Assembly (NCBI GenBank): GCA_937975715.1
Contig: CALJUA010000067.1
Span: 1-25,711, forward strand
Direction: 5' to 3'
Length of the DNA: 25,711 bases
DNA from: an uncultured Candidatus Planktophila sp.
Lineage (GTDB): Bacteria > Actinomycetota > Actinomycetes > Nanopelagicales > Nanopelagicaceae
In this document: positions 1 to 7,105 of the stretch, one piece after another
Position numbering within the stretch: position 1 is the first letter of the stretch
Layout of the letters: every line of letters starts with the position of its first letter
Made by a program: the position numbers and the translations under genes
Notes under the pieces: model-generated
Told to the model about the DNA's origin: nothing
Database searches by the model: none
What the model saw: the letters and a program-made list of their open reading frames with translations, nothing else

Positions 1-291
1 ATGAACTTAGCGGGCAAAGTTCAAGCGTGGGACTTGGTCAAAAACAAGAGCATTAAGAGTGTTAAGACAGGTGAGAAGCCACGTAGCTTGGATATCTCCA
101 GTGATGGCAGTGCGCTCTTTGTTGTTAACTTCAACGGTGACACACTTTCAAAGGTGCGCACCTCAGATATGAAAGTTCTACAGACCATAAAAGTCTGCAA
201 TGAACCTATCGGCATTACCTACGACTCTTCCACCAACCGCACATGGGTTGCGTGTTATGGGGGAGCGTTAAAAGTATTCGCTAATAATTAA
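1..291 (+). CDS. YVTN-type beta-propeller repeat protein, C-terminal part (probably cut by the window edge)
   Basis: The 96 residues carry two blade-like repeats of the YVTN/WD40-like beta-propeller type. One is built around EKPRSLDISSDGSALFVVN and the next around NEPIGITYDSSTNRTWVACY. Such propellers have six to eight blades, so two blades mean the 5' part of the gene probably lies before base 1; the ATG at base 1 may be internal. Proteins of this kind are often exported binding or scaffold proteins, but no signal peptide can be seen here and no function is assigned. The stop codon is one base away from the 3' end of the convergent tRNA gene. Confidence 0.7.
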   Translation: MNLAGKVQAWDLVKNKSIKSVKTGEKPRSLDISSDGSALFVVNFNGDTLSKVRTSDMKVLQTIKVCNEPIGITYDSSTNRTWVACYGGALKVFANN

Positions 292-292
292 G

Positions 293-366
293 TGAGGCGG
301 GTCGGGCTCGAACCGACGACGACCGAATTATGAGTTCGGGGCTCTAACCAACTGAGCTACCGCCTC
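293..366 (-). tRNA. tRNA with anticodon CAT, probably elongator tRNA-Met
   Basis: The reverse strand folds into a complete 74-base cloverleaf. It has a 7-bp acceptor stem (GAGGCGG with CCGCCTC), D stem GCTC/GAGC, anticodon stem CCGAA/TTCGG with loop CTCATAA, a 5-base variable loop, T stem GTCGG/CCGAC and discriminator A. The anticodon is CAT. The loop and D-arm look like elongator Met, and the first pair is a normal G-C rather than the mismatch typical of initiators. tRNA-Ile2, whose CAT is modified to lysidine, cannot be excluded by eye. No 3' CCA is encoded, so it must be added by the CCA enzyme. Confidence 0.93.
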
Positions 367-389
367 CAGTAGTACTGGATGAGTGCGTA

Positions 390-395
390 ATTCTA
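390..395 (-). promoter_or_regulatory. -10 box candidate of the tRNA(CAT) gene
   Basis: TAGAAT on the minus strand ends 23 bases before the tRNA 5' end, which would leave a leader of about 16 bases for RNase P to remove. No clear -35 hexamer is visible. The tRNA-Ala gene at 20602 has a similar hexamer at a similar distance (22 bases). Confidence 0.4.
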
Positions 396-400
396 TAGGT

Positions 401-1036
401 TTAAGAATGCGCCTCTGCCCACGCACCTTCGAGGGTTTGAGTGAAAGCTTCAAGGGGCTGAGCGCCAGAGATGCCATATTTCATATCGACTACGAAGAAT
501 GGGACACCGGTTGCACCGAGCTGTGAAGCTAGTGTGCGATCTGCGATGACTTCGTCTTTGAATTGTTCACTATTAAGAATTTTCTCAACGTCGCTTGAAT
601 CAAGACCTATGGAAGTTGCCACTGATATTAAATCTGCATGGCTAAAAAGTGGCTGGGACTTTTCAAAATATGCCGAATACATGGCTTCAAGAAGGACATC
701 TTGCTTATCGATTGTCGCCGCCCATAGAAGGAGGCGGTGGGCATCAAAGGTATTTCCAGAGAGGGTGTCATCGAGGTTGTAGCAAAGTCCTTCGCCATCA
801 GCGATCGCGCAGACGTTGGCCTGCATCTCTTTTACCTTCTCAGTCGGCATACGATATTTATCAGCAAGGTAATCGGCTGTAGGAACGGTAGAGGTGATAT
901 CAGGCTGTAGCTGAAATGCGCGGTGGCGAATTGTCACTTGGTCGCGATGCTCAAATAATGAGAGAGCCTTCTCTAATCGACGCTTTCCAATGAAACACCA
1001 TGGGCAGACAACATCAGACCAGACATCGATAATCAT
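401..1036 (-). CDS. DsbA-family (FrnE-like) thiol-disulfide oxidoreductase
   Basis: This 211-residue protein has a thioredoxin-fold active site CPWC at residues 11-14 (SDVVCPWCFIGKRR), a central helical insertion, and a cis-proline loop ATGVPFFVV near the C-terminus. This is the FrnE/2-hydroxychromene-2-carboxylate isomerase branch of the DsbA family, whose cysteine-bearing members act as cytoplasmic dithiol oxidoreductases. There is no signal peptide, so a cytosolic role in thiol redox or stress handling is inferred; the natural substrate is unknown. The length is normal for FrnE-like proteins. The gene stands alone and diverges from the alpha-galactosidase. It has no Shine-Dalgarno sequence; a TAAACT hexamer lies 7 bases before the ATG. 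Confidence 0.88.
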   Translation of the reverse strand: MIIDVWSDVVCPWCFIGKRRLEKALSLFEHRDQVTIRHRAFQLQPDITSTVPTADYLADKYRMPTEKVKEMQANVCAIADGEGLCYNLDDTLSGNTFDAHRLLLWAATIDKQDVLLEAMYSAYFEKSQPLFSHADLISVATSIGLDSSDVEKILNSEQFKDEVIADRTLASQLGATGVPFFVVDMKYGISGAQPLEAFTQTLEGAWAEAHS

Positions 1037-1043
1037 GTGAGCG

Positions 1044-1049
1044 AGTTTA
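1044..1049 (-). promoter_or_regulatory. -10 box for a leaderless mRNA of the FrnE-like gene
   Basis: TAAACT on the minus strand is followed by 7 bases and then the ATG at 1036, which would put the transcription start at or next to the start codon. Confidence 0.5.
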
Positions 1050-1085
1050 ACAGTGGGCGTTCTATCTATCCTTCGGCCTCAAAGA

Positions 1086-1091
1086 TAGACT
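1086..1091 (+). promoter_or_regulatory. -10 box for a leaderless mRNA of the alpha-galactosidase gene
   Basis: TAGACT is followed by exactly 6 bases and the ATG at 1098. There is no purine-rich ribosome binding site. The same hexamer and spacing recur before the genes starting at 7092 (minus) and 14631. A 7-bp inverted repeat (TCTATCT 1061-1067, AGATAGA 1083-1089) overlaps it. Confidence 0.55.
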
Positions 1092-1097
1092 GCTGCC

Positions 1098-3203
1098 ATG
1101 ATTCATTTGAGCCAATCGCGATCTTCCATCATCTTCGAAGAAGGCGATGAGACCCTTTCGATAGTGCATTGGGGTAAGAAAGTTGGCTTACTTGATAGCA
1201 GTGCCGAAAAGGCGCTCTCTGCTGCAGTACATAAGCCGCACTTTCACGGTGGGCTCGATGTTGCTCCTCGCAACTTAGTTCTTCGCGAGCATTCGCGTGG
1301 ATTTATCGGTCACCCATCTCTCCGTGGCCACCGCTCCGGCACTGCAGCTTCCAATCGCTTTGTCTTGAAGAGCGCAACACAGAAAGAGCAGACCCTTGTT
1401 GCGCTCTTTGTTGATTCAATTGCAGAGCTTGAAATTGAGCTTACTTATTCATTGACCCCTAGCGATGTTCTATTGATTGATGGGAAAGTTACCAATAAGG
1501 GCGCTACTGATTACTATCTCGAGCACTTCCTTTACTGGTTGCCACTTGCCGAGCAAGCAGATCAAGTTCTCGATTTCTTTGGACACTGGACGAAAGAACG
1601 TCAGCCTCAGCGCCGCGAAATCGCATATGGTCTTACATCTCGCGAAGGCTTTGAAGGTCGCTCTGGCCACGATTACACAATCACTCAGATTGCACTCAAC
1701 CACTCAACTAACTTCCGCTCAGGACAAGCATGGTCACTTGCGATGGCATGGTCTGGAAACAATATTCATCACGTCGAGCGTCTCATCGACGGCAGCAAAG
1801 CAATCGGTGCTGGCGAATATCTCTTGCCAGGTGAGGTCATTCTTAAGCCAGGCGAAAGCTATGTTGCACCACGCGCTGTCGCGACATTTAGCGATGAAGG
1901 CTTAGATGGAGTCACCAATAACCACTACAGCTGGGTTCGTAGTCGCAGCAATCACATCACAAAGGTTCGCCCTCGTCCATTGACGCTCAATATGTGGGAG
2001 GCCGTTTACTTCAACCACAGCTTTGATGGCATTAAGAAGATTGTTGATAAGGCAGCTGAAATCGGAGTCGAGCGCGTTGTACTTGATGACGGTTGGTTTG
2101 GTGCACGCCGCAATGACAAGTTAGGTCTCGGCGATTGGGTTGTATCGAAAGATGTCTGGCCTGACGGTCTGCAACCAATCATCAAATACATCAACGACAA
2201 GGGAATTGAATTTGGTCTGTGGTTTGAAGGCGAGATGGTCAACCCTGATTCAGATCTCTACCGCGCACATCCTGACTGGATTTTGCAAGAAGCTGGTCGC
2301 ATTCCGGTAGAAGGTCGCTGGCAGCAAGTACTCGACCTCACCAAGGAAGGTGCTTACAACCATGTCCTCAATCAGGTCGACACGGTGCTTACCGAAAATA
2401 ATATTGCTTACATCAAGTGGGATCACAACCGTCATCTCTCTGATCCCATCAGTGATGGTCGTCCTGTTGTTCGCAAACAGACCGAAGCTATCTACCGTTT
2501 ATTTGATGAGCTCAAGCGCCGTCATCCAGGTCTTGAAATCGAATCATGTGCATCCGGTGGAGGCCGCGTAGATCTTGGAATGATCGAGCATGCAGATCGC
2601 TTCTGGACTTCAGATCAGAACGATCCATTAGAGCGTCAGCAGATTCAACGCTGGAGCGCGATGGTGATTCCACCAGAGTTCCTCGGCACGCACATTGGCC
2701 CAACAACTGGCCACCAGATGCACCGCACACATAGCATCTCTTTCCGCGCACTGAACGCGCTCTTTGGCCATGCGGGAATTGAATGGAACGTCACTGAGGC
2801 AACCGATGAAGAGCTGGCAGTTTTGAAGGATTACATCGCTTTCTATAAGAAGAACCGCGATCTCTTGCATTCAGGAAAGGTTGTGCGTAGCGATGTCATC
2901 GTTGGCAATGCTCAGATGTATGGCACAGTTTCACAAGATAAGAAGCAAGCCATCTTTACCTATATGCAGCTGACTTCGTTGGACAACTTTGGTCCACTGG
3001 TTGCAACCTTCGATGGTCTTGATGCGAAGACTGTCTATACAGTCACCGCTAATGAAAAGTTGAGCGCCACTGATTATCTGCAAAAGGTGCATCCAGGATG
3101 GTGGCCGTCGGTAACGATGACGGGAGAGCAGCTTGCCAATATCGGTTTGCAGCTTCCCGTATTTAAGCCTGAGAGCGGATTGCTCTTCGAAATAAAGGCT
3201 TAA
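1098..3203 (+). CDS. GH36 alpha-galactosidase
   Basis: This 701-residue glycoside hydrolase of family 36 hydrolyses terminal alpha-1,6-galactose from melibiose, raffinose-type oligosaccharides or galactolipid-derived sugars. An N-terminal beta-sandwich (about 1-280) precedes a TIM barrel and a C-terminal beta domain. Barrel signatures are LDDGWFGARRND, LWFEGEMVNPDS, IKWDHNRH and ESCASGGGR. By family analogy the nucleophile is Asp442 in KWDHN and the acid/base is Asp506 in FWTSDQND. Length is typical of bacterial GH36. There is no signal peptide, so it acts on imported sugars; no transporter gene is in the window. The 3' end overlaps crtYd by 4 bases, tail to tail. Confidence 0.95.
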   Translation: MIHLSQSRSSIIFEEGDETLSIVHWGKKVGLLDSSAEKALSAAVHKPHFHGGLDVAPRNLVLREHSRGFIGHPSLRGHRSGTAASNRFVLKSATQKEQTLVALFVDSIAELEIELTYSLTPSDVLLIDGKVTNKGATDYYLEHFLYWLPLAEQADQVLDFFGHWTKERQPQRREIAYGLTSREGFEGRSGHDYTITQIALNHSTNFRSGQAWSLAMAWSGNNIHHVERLIDGSKAIGAGEYLLPGEVILKPGESYVAPRAVATFSDEGLDGVTNNHYSWVRSRSNHITKVRPRPLTLNMWEAVYFNHSFDGIKKIVDKAAEIGVERVVLDDGWFGARRNDKLGLGDWVVSKDVWPDGLQPIIKYINDKGIEFGLWFEGEMVNPDSDLYRAHPDWILQEAGRIPVEGRWQQVLDLTKEGAYNHVLNQVDTVLTENNIAYIKWDHNRHLSDPISDGRPVVRKQTEAIYRLFDELKRRHPGLEIESCASGGGRVDLGMIEHADRFWTSDQNDPLERQQIQRWSAMVIPPEFLGTHIGPTTGHQMHRTHSISFRALNALFGHAGIEWNVTEATDEELAVLKDYIAFYKKNRDLLHSGKVVRSDVIVGNAQMYGTVSQDKKQAIFTYMQLTSLDNFGPLVATFDGLDAKTVYTVTANEKLSATDYLQKVHPGWWPSVTMTGEQLANIGLQLPVFKPESGLLFEIKA

Positions 3204-3490
3204 TCCTTCTCTGGGTGATCCCAAAGAATCAGCACGAGCGTTACCAGGGTGAAGCCAAAGAGAAGATCCTCTATGGGTGCTGATGCAATGCGTGGACCAA
3301 GAATCGCATCAGGGGAGTACATCACGATGTTGCGCGATGTCAGCCACCAATTAGTGATCAGCTGGAAGAAGATGATGATCGCGTAAGAAGTCCAAAATCT
3401 CTTTGTAGTCAGCAATCTTGTGCGGGCGATGAAGAGATCGGTGACAATTGCAAAGAGAACACCAGTGATCGCAAGGGCTGTGTAAGTCAT
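3200..3490 (-). CDS. crtYd: Lycopene cyclase subunit, CrtYd-like
   Basis: This small integral membrane protein of 96 residues is the second half of the heterodimeric actinobacterial lycopene cyclase. Hydrophobic segments lie at about 2-20, 33-52 and 74-90. The family signature is the NWWLTSRNIVMY stretch followed by LGPRIASAPIEDLLFGF, with the conserved Pro-x-Glu-Asp. With CrtYc it converts the linear ends of lycopene into rings (beta-carotene type) in the membrane. Its ATG overlaps the crtYc stop (ATGA, 3487-3490), so translation is probably coupled and the partners made in equal amounts. No other carotenoid gene is nearby. Confidence 0.88.
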   Translation of the reverse strand: MTYTALAITGVLFAIVTDLFIARTRLLTTKRFWTSYAIIIFFQLITNWWLTSRNIVMYSPDAILGPRIASAPIEDLLFGFTLVTLVLILWDHPEKD

Positions 3491-3810
3491 TTGCGTCTCC
3501 AGTGCGGCTTTACCTTTGTGACTGCTTCGATAGTCATTAAGGCGGCGATGGGCACGATGATAAAGAAGAGATACTCCTCTAGAGGAATACCGAAAGGTCC
3601 GAAGATTCCGAGAATCTGGTCGCGATCAAAGAACCAGTGACCACACTTAATTGCATATGCATCCCAGCCAATGAATATCGCTGAAATGGGAAGAATCGAA
3701 GATGCGGCGCGTTTCCAACGACGAAGGACGCCGACTTTGAGAACTACCTCAAGCCAGAAGGAGCCGCAGATCGTGAAGGCGAGCATCGCCACGTATCCGA
3801 ATTTCTCCAT
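3487..3810 (-). CDS. crtYc: Lycopene cyclase subunit, CrtYc-like
   Basis: This 107-residue membrane protein has three hydrophobic helices (about 5-25, 37-53 and 75-95) and the diagnostic motif FGIPLEEYLFFIIVP, whose Pro-x-Glu-Glu is conserved in the CrtYc/CrtYd/CarR family. It pairs with the downstream CrtYd-like protein to form a lycopene cyclase. Neither half is expected to work alone, from what is known in Brevibacterium and mycobacteria. The start lies 31 bases from the divergent M23 peptidase start. Unlike most genes here it has a possible weak Shine-Dalgarno (GAGAAG, 8 bases before the ATG) and no hexamer at the leaderless distance. Confidence 0.88.
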   Translation of the reverse strand: MEKFGYVAMLAFTICGSFWLEVVLKVGVLRRWKRAASSILPISAIFIGWDAYAIKCGHWFFDRDQILGIFGPFGIPLEEYLFFIIVPIAALMTIEAVTKVKPHWRRK

Positions 3811-3829
3811 GCTTTATCTTCTCACGCGA

Positions 3830-3835
3830 TAGCCT
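3830..3835 (+). promoter_or_regulatory. -10 box for a leaderless mRNA of the M23 peptidase gene
   Basis: TAGCCT is followed by 6 bases and the ATG at 3842. The whole divergent spacer to crtYc is only 31 bases, so the two promoters must overlap or lie partly inside the coding sequences. Confidence 0.45.
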
Positions 3836-3841
3836 TGAACA

Positions 3842-4432
3842 ATGCTCAAGCGAATCTCTGTAGTTGCGATTTCTTTCATACTTCTGCCGATTTCGTCAGC
3901 AGATGCCGCACCGGTATATATATTTCCAATCTCAGGATGCGAAGCAAATTACGCCCGCGCACACCACGATTACGCAGCGACAGATATTTTGACTAAAGCT
4001 GGCTGCAAGTTCGTTGCCCCAATTGATGGCATTGTCGATGAAGTCAATCGCGTAGATTTATGGAAGAGCCCACCTAATAACGGCATCGATCGCGGAGGAC
4101 TCTTTGTTTCAATAATCGGTGTTGATGGTGTTCGTTATTACGGTTCACACTTACGTTCGATTCCGGCAAGTATTCAACCTGGAATTACCGTCAAAGCCGG
4201 TCGTGTCTTAGGCGCGGTCGGTTCAACGGGAAGCGCGCGAGGTACAGCGCCGCATCTTCACTTTGGAATTTCCTGGCCTACACCTGCCGATACATGGTGG
4301 GTGCGTCGTGGCGAAATTCTTCCGTGGAAATACCTTGATGCATGGAAAAAGGGCACAGATCTTTCTCCAGTAAAGGAAGTTGCTGCACGTAAAGCTAAAG
4401 TGGGAGAGATCCCACCTGTTCCGAAGAAATAG
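3842..4432 (+). CDS. Secreted M23-family (LytM-type) metallopeptidase
   Basis: This 196-residue protein has a classic signal peptide: basic MLKR, hydrophobic core, predicted cleavage after SADA at about residue 22. The mature part is an M23/LytM zinc peptidase domain, the type that cuts peptidoglycan cross-links. Zinc ligands are visible as HHDYAATD (His42 and Asp48, a spaced variant of the usual HxGxD), GSHL (His103) and HLHFGI (His138, His140). A short Lys/Pro-rich tail follows. It probably acts in the cell envelope on wall remodelling or separation; the degraded peptide bond cannot be told from sequence. It is a single-gene unit closed by the terminator at 4461. Confidence 0.87.
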   Translation: MLKRISVVAISFILLPISSADAAPVYIFPISGCEANYARAHHDYAATDILTKAGCKFVAPIDGIVDEVNRVDLWKSPPNNGIDRGGLFVSIIGVDGVRYYGSHLRSIPASIQPGITVKAGRVLGAVGSTGSARGTAPHLHFGISWPTPADTWWVRRGEILPWKYLDAWKKGTDLSPVKEVAARKAKVGEIPPVPKK

Positions 4433-4460
4433 TTTTAAGAAAATTTAGGCAATGAAAAAA

Positions 4461-4489
4461 GCCCCGCTGATTTCTCAGCGGGGCTTTTT
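4461..4489. terminator. Bidirectional rho-independent terminator
   Basis: A perfect 10-bp GC-rich stem (GCCCCGCTGA 4461-4470 with TCAGCGGGGC 4475-4484) has a 4-base loop. It is followed by five T on the plus strand and preceded by an A run on the plus strand (T run on the minus). It sits between the convergent M23 peptidase and cspA genes and can end both transcripts. Confidence 0.95.
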
Positions 4490-4500
4490 CGTAAGTGTAA

Positions 4501-4704
4501 TTAGGCTGGGTTAACTGCGTCTGCCTGAGGACCCTTTGGACCCTGGACAACTTCAAATGTAACTGCCTGACCCTCTTCAAGGCTCTTGTATCCGTTGCCC
4601 TGGATTGCTGAGTAGTGAACGAAAACGTCCTGTCCTCCGCCATCAACTGCAATGAATCCGAATCCCTTTTCAGAGTTGAACCACTTAACTGTACCTGTTG
4701 CCAT
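4501..4704 (-). CDS. cspA: Cold-shock domain protein CspA-type
   Basis: This 67-residue single cold-shock domain (OB-fold) protein starts MATGTVKWFNSEKGFGFI. RNP1 is KGFGFI and RNP2 is VFVHYS, the aromatic residues that stack on single-stranded RNA and DNA. Such proteins act as RNA chaperones and antiterminators. Length and sequence are typical of actinobacterial CspA. In contrast to its neighbours it has a genuine 5' leader with a Shine-Dalgarno (AAGGA about 10 bases before the ATG) and a hairpin at 4730-4751, fitting post-transcriptional control known for csp mRNAs. Confidence 0.96.
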   Translation of the reverse strand: MATGTVKWFNSEKGFGFIAVDGGGQDVFVHYSAIQGNGYKSLEEGQAVTFEVVQGPKGPQADAVNPA

Positions 4705-4729
4705 GTATTTCTTATCCTTCGATATGTGG

Positions 4730-4751
4730 GGCGATAAATATCTCTATCGCC
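4730..4751 (-). promoter_or_regulatory. Hairpin in the cspA 5' leader
   Basis: GGCGATA (4730-4736) and TATCGCC (4745-4751) form a perfect 7-bp stem with an 8-base AU-rich loop. Its near edge is 25 bases upstream of the cspA ATG and about 10 bases from the Shine-Dalgarno region. A role in temperature-dependent translation or mRNA stability is inference only. Confidence 0.5.
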
Positions 4752-4925
4752 AGTCTTCATCTTGCCTACAGCCATACCGAGTAAAGATTTAAGCCTTAAC
4801 AAACGGGTACTGATTTAAGCGTCCGACTAGGCATAAGGGTACTAGAGCAAGCGCCTAATTCATATTCCCCAATATTCGCAGGGAAGTCACATTCTTATAA
4901 AACCACGCTCAATACGGACAAGTAA

Positions 4926-4931
4926 TATACT
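4926..4931 (+). promoter_or_regulatory. -10 box for a leaderless mRNA of the SIMPL-domain gene
   Basis: TATACT, close to the TATAAT consensus, is followed by exactly 6 bases and the ATG at 4938. No Shine-Dalgarno is present. Confidence 0.6.
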
Positions 4932-4937
4932 CAAACC

Positions 4938-5711
4938 ATGAGTAACAACGACTTCAACCCGGCAAATAGCCCAATAATCCAGATCGAACGCCGTAAAGCG
5001 GTCGCCATCATTGCAGCAGCTGCGATTCTGGCATCTGCTCTTGGAATCGGATTGGCGAAGGTTGGATCAGGTTTTGCATCGCGTACATCAAATGGAATCA
5101 CTGTTACTGGTTCTGCAAAGACATCAGCAACTGCAGATAACGCTGTCTGGACTCTCAATGTTTCGCTGACACGACCAACTGTTGCAGCAGCTGTGACAAA
5201 AGTTGGAACAGATGTGATTGCGGTCAGTAAGTATTTAACTGATGGTGGAGTCGCAGTTTCCGATATCACTCTGGGATCAGTTTCAACATATGCCAATGAA
5301 GAATGGCAGAACGGAAACAACACCGGTCGCATTCTTAACTACCGCGCAAACCGTGATGTAGTTGTGCGCTCTAAAGATGTTCAGTTGATTGCAAAGTTAT
5401 CTCAAGGGATTGGTTCGCTCTTGCAGACTGGTGTTAGCGTTAATAACTACGGACCTCAGTACTACATCTCTACTCTTCCATCACTTCGCCCACAGTTACT
5501 TGAAGAGGCGATGAAGGATGCAAAGGTTCGCGCAGAGGCGATTACCAAGGCTGTTGGCGGAAAGGTTGGCTCAGTTCAATCTGTTCGTGCCGGCGTCTTC
5601 CAGGTAACTACACCGGATTCAACAATGACTGCAGATGGCGGTGCGTACGACACCACAAGTATTGAAAAGACTGTGACATCGACTGTCTCAGTCACCTTCT
5701 CAGTTAAGTAA
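4938..5711 (+). CDS. SIMPL-domain (DUF541, YggE-like) membrane-anchored protein
   Basis: The protein has 257 residues. A short polar N-terminus precedes a transmembrane anchor at about 20-43 (AVAIIAAAAILASALGIG). The rest is a SIMPL domain recognisable from ITVTGSAKTSATADNAVWTLNV at its start, the YRANRDVVVR strand and the C-terminal SVSVTFSV strand. The family is widespread and periplasmic or extracytoplasmic. Members are linked to oxidative stress (YggE) or signalling, but no enzymatic activity is established. With a type II membrane topology the domain would lie outside the cell. It is a single gene convergent with accD, with one base between the stop codons. Confidence 0.85.
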   Translation: MSNNDFNPANSPIIQIERRKAVAIIAAAAILASALGIGLAKVGSGFASRTSNGITVTGSAKTSATADNAVWTLNVSLTRPTVAAAVTKVGTDVIAVSKYLTDGGVAVSDITLGSVSTYANEEWQNGNNTGRILNYRANRDVVVRSKDVQLIAKLSQGIGSLLQTGVSVNNYGPQYYISTLPSLRPQLLEEAMKDAKVRAEAITKAVGGKVGSVQSVRAGVFQVTTPDSTMTADGGAYDTTSIEKTVTSTVSVTFSVK

Positions 5712-5712
5712 T

Positions 5713-7092
5713 TTATAGCGGAATATTTGTATGGGTTCCGCGGCGATGCGGAGCCGATGCAAGCGCCTGAGCTAAAGCTGTACGTGTGCGACTTGGTTCG
5801 ATTACTTCATCCACCGCACCGATCTCAACTGCAGTACTAATTCCGCCTGAGATTCTGTCGTGCTCTGCGGCGAGTTCTAGCTCCATCGCACCGCGCTGTT
5901 CTTCTGGAAGATCTGCAAGCAGTCGACGGTGCAGAACGCGCACGGCAGCAACTGCGCCCATCACTGAAACTTCAGATGTTGGCCATGCAAAAGTACGCGT
6001 AGCACCTAGCGACTTAGAATTCATTGCAACGTAAGCGCCCCCGTATGCGCGGCGAGTAATAAGCGTTACGCGAGGAACAACTGATTCGGCAAATGCATGG
6101 AGCAACTTTGCACCGCGACGAACTGCACCTTCCCACTCTTGGCCAGGGCCAGGTAAGAAGCCAGTCACATCTGCAATGACAACCATTGGAATGCCAAAGG
6201 CATCACATGTGCGAACAAAGCGCGCTGCCTTTTCAGCAGCTGCTGCATCGAGTACGCCGCCGATATGCGCTGGATTGTTGGCGATTACACCCACTGTTCG
6301 ACCGCCCAGGCGACCGATAACAGTGGACATGTTCTCTGCCCAGACCGGAAGAAGCTCTAACTTCTCTCCATCTGCATCGAGAATCGCGTCAATGAGTGGA
6401 TGGACTTCATAGGAACGTTTTTCGACCGAGGGAACATGAACGCTGAGATCGGTATCGACGATATCTGTCGTGAAGTGTCCTTGATCTGCAAAGAGCGAGA
6501 CCAAGTCTTGAATCTCGCTAAATGCCACATCTTCACTAGGTGCGATCACGTGGGCAACGCCGCTGTTTTTGCTGTGAGCTTCAGGGCCACCAAGGGCTGC
6601 AATATCAATATCTTCACCGGTTACTGACTTAACAACATCAGGACCTGTAACAAAGATGCGGCCTTCGGGTGCGAGAACTACTACGTCGGTGAGCGCGGGA
6701 CCATATGCACCGCCACCTGCGGTTGGGCCGAGAACTAATGAAAGTTGCGGAATGCGACCGCTTGCAAGCACCATCGCTTGAAAGACTTCACCGAAAGCAT
6801 TGAGTGATAAAACACCATCGCTAAGGCGTGCACCGCCTGAGTGCCAGATTCCAATGATCGGTAATTGATATGCCATCGCTTCGCGATAGGCAGCAAGAAT
6901 GACATTAGAGCCTTCAATGCCGAGTGCACCTGATTTAGATGTGGCATCGGATGCAAAGACAACAACTTTATTTCCATTGATTGCACCAGTTGCAGCAATC
7001 ATTCCGCAATCAGTGCGGGGGAGGAGATAGTTGAAGGTATCCGCATCGATGAGACGCTTTATGCGGACTTCTGGATCCTTGGGATCGGACAT
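5713..7092 (-). CDS. accD: Acyl-CoA carboxylase carboxyltransferase (beta) subunit, AccD6-like
   Basis: This 459-residue biotin-dependent carboxyltransferase has two crotonase-like halves. The N-terminal half holds GIWHSGGARLSDG and LGPTAGGGAYGPA; the C-terminal half holds VTGFLPGPGQEWEG and RRAYGGAYVAMNSKSLG. The glycine pairs form oxyanion holes for acyl-CoA and carboxybiotin. It belongs to the PccB/AccD family, slightly shorter than PccB, close to mycobacterial AccD6 in size. Its place after fabF, as accD6 follows kasB in Mycobacterium, argues that it makes malonyl-CoA for the operon. Propionyl-CoA specificity cannot be ruled out. The biotin-carrying alpha subunit is not in the window. It probably has its own promoter (7099-7104). 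Confidence 0.92.
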   Translation of the reverse strand: MSDPKDPEVRIKRLIDADTFNYLLPRTDCGMIAATGAINGNKVVVFASDATSKSGALGIEGSNVILAAYREAMAYQLPIIGIWHSGGARLSDGVLSLNAFGEVFQAMVLASGRIPQLSLVLGPTAGGGAYGPALTDVVVLAPEGRIFVTGPDVVKSVTGEDIDIAALGGPEAHSKNSGVAHVIAPSEDVAFSEIQDLVSLFADQGHFTTDIVDTDLSVHVPSVEKRSYEVHPLIDAILDADGEKLELLPVWAENMSTVIGRLGGRTVGVIANNPAHIGGVLDAAAAEKAARFVRTCDAFGIPMVVIADVTGFLPGPGQEWEGAVRRGAKLLHAFAESVVPRVTLITRRAYGGAYVAMNSKSLGATRTFAWPTSEVSVMGAVAAVRVLHRRLLADLPEEQRGAMELELAAEHDRISGGISTAVEIGAVDEVIEPSRTRTALAQALASAPHRRGTHTNIPL

Positions 7093-7098
7093 GGATTT

Positions 7099-7104
7099 AG
7101 TCTA
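7099..7104 (-). promoter_or_regulatory. -10 box of an internal leaderless promoter for accD
   Basis: TAGACT on the minus strand lies in the 13-base gap between fabF and accD, 6 bases before the accD ATG. It suggests accD is transcribed both from the operon promoter and from its own. No Shine-Dalgarno precedes accD. Confidence 0.5.
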
Positions 7105-7105
7105 C

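Noticed and set aside
366..378. CCAGTA-g-TACTGG palindrome at the tRNA(CAT) 5' end
   Set aside because: Short, partly within the acceptor stem sequence, and with no downstream T run; probably chance.
4395..4802. 135-codon minus-strand reading frame across the terminator and cspA
   Set aside because: It overlaps cspA in another frame, contains the terminator stem in its coding part and has no recognisable domain.
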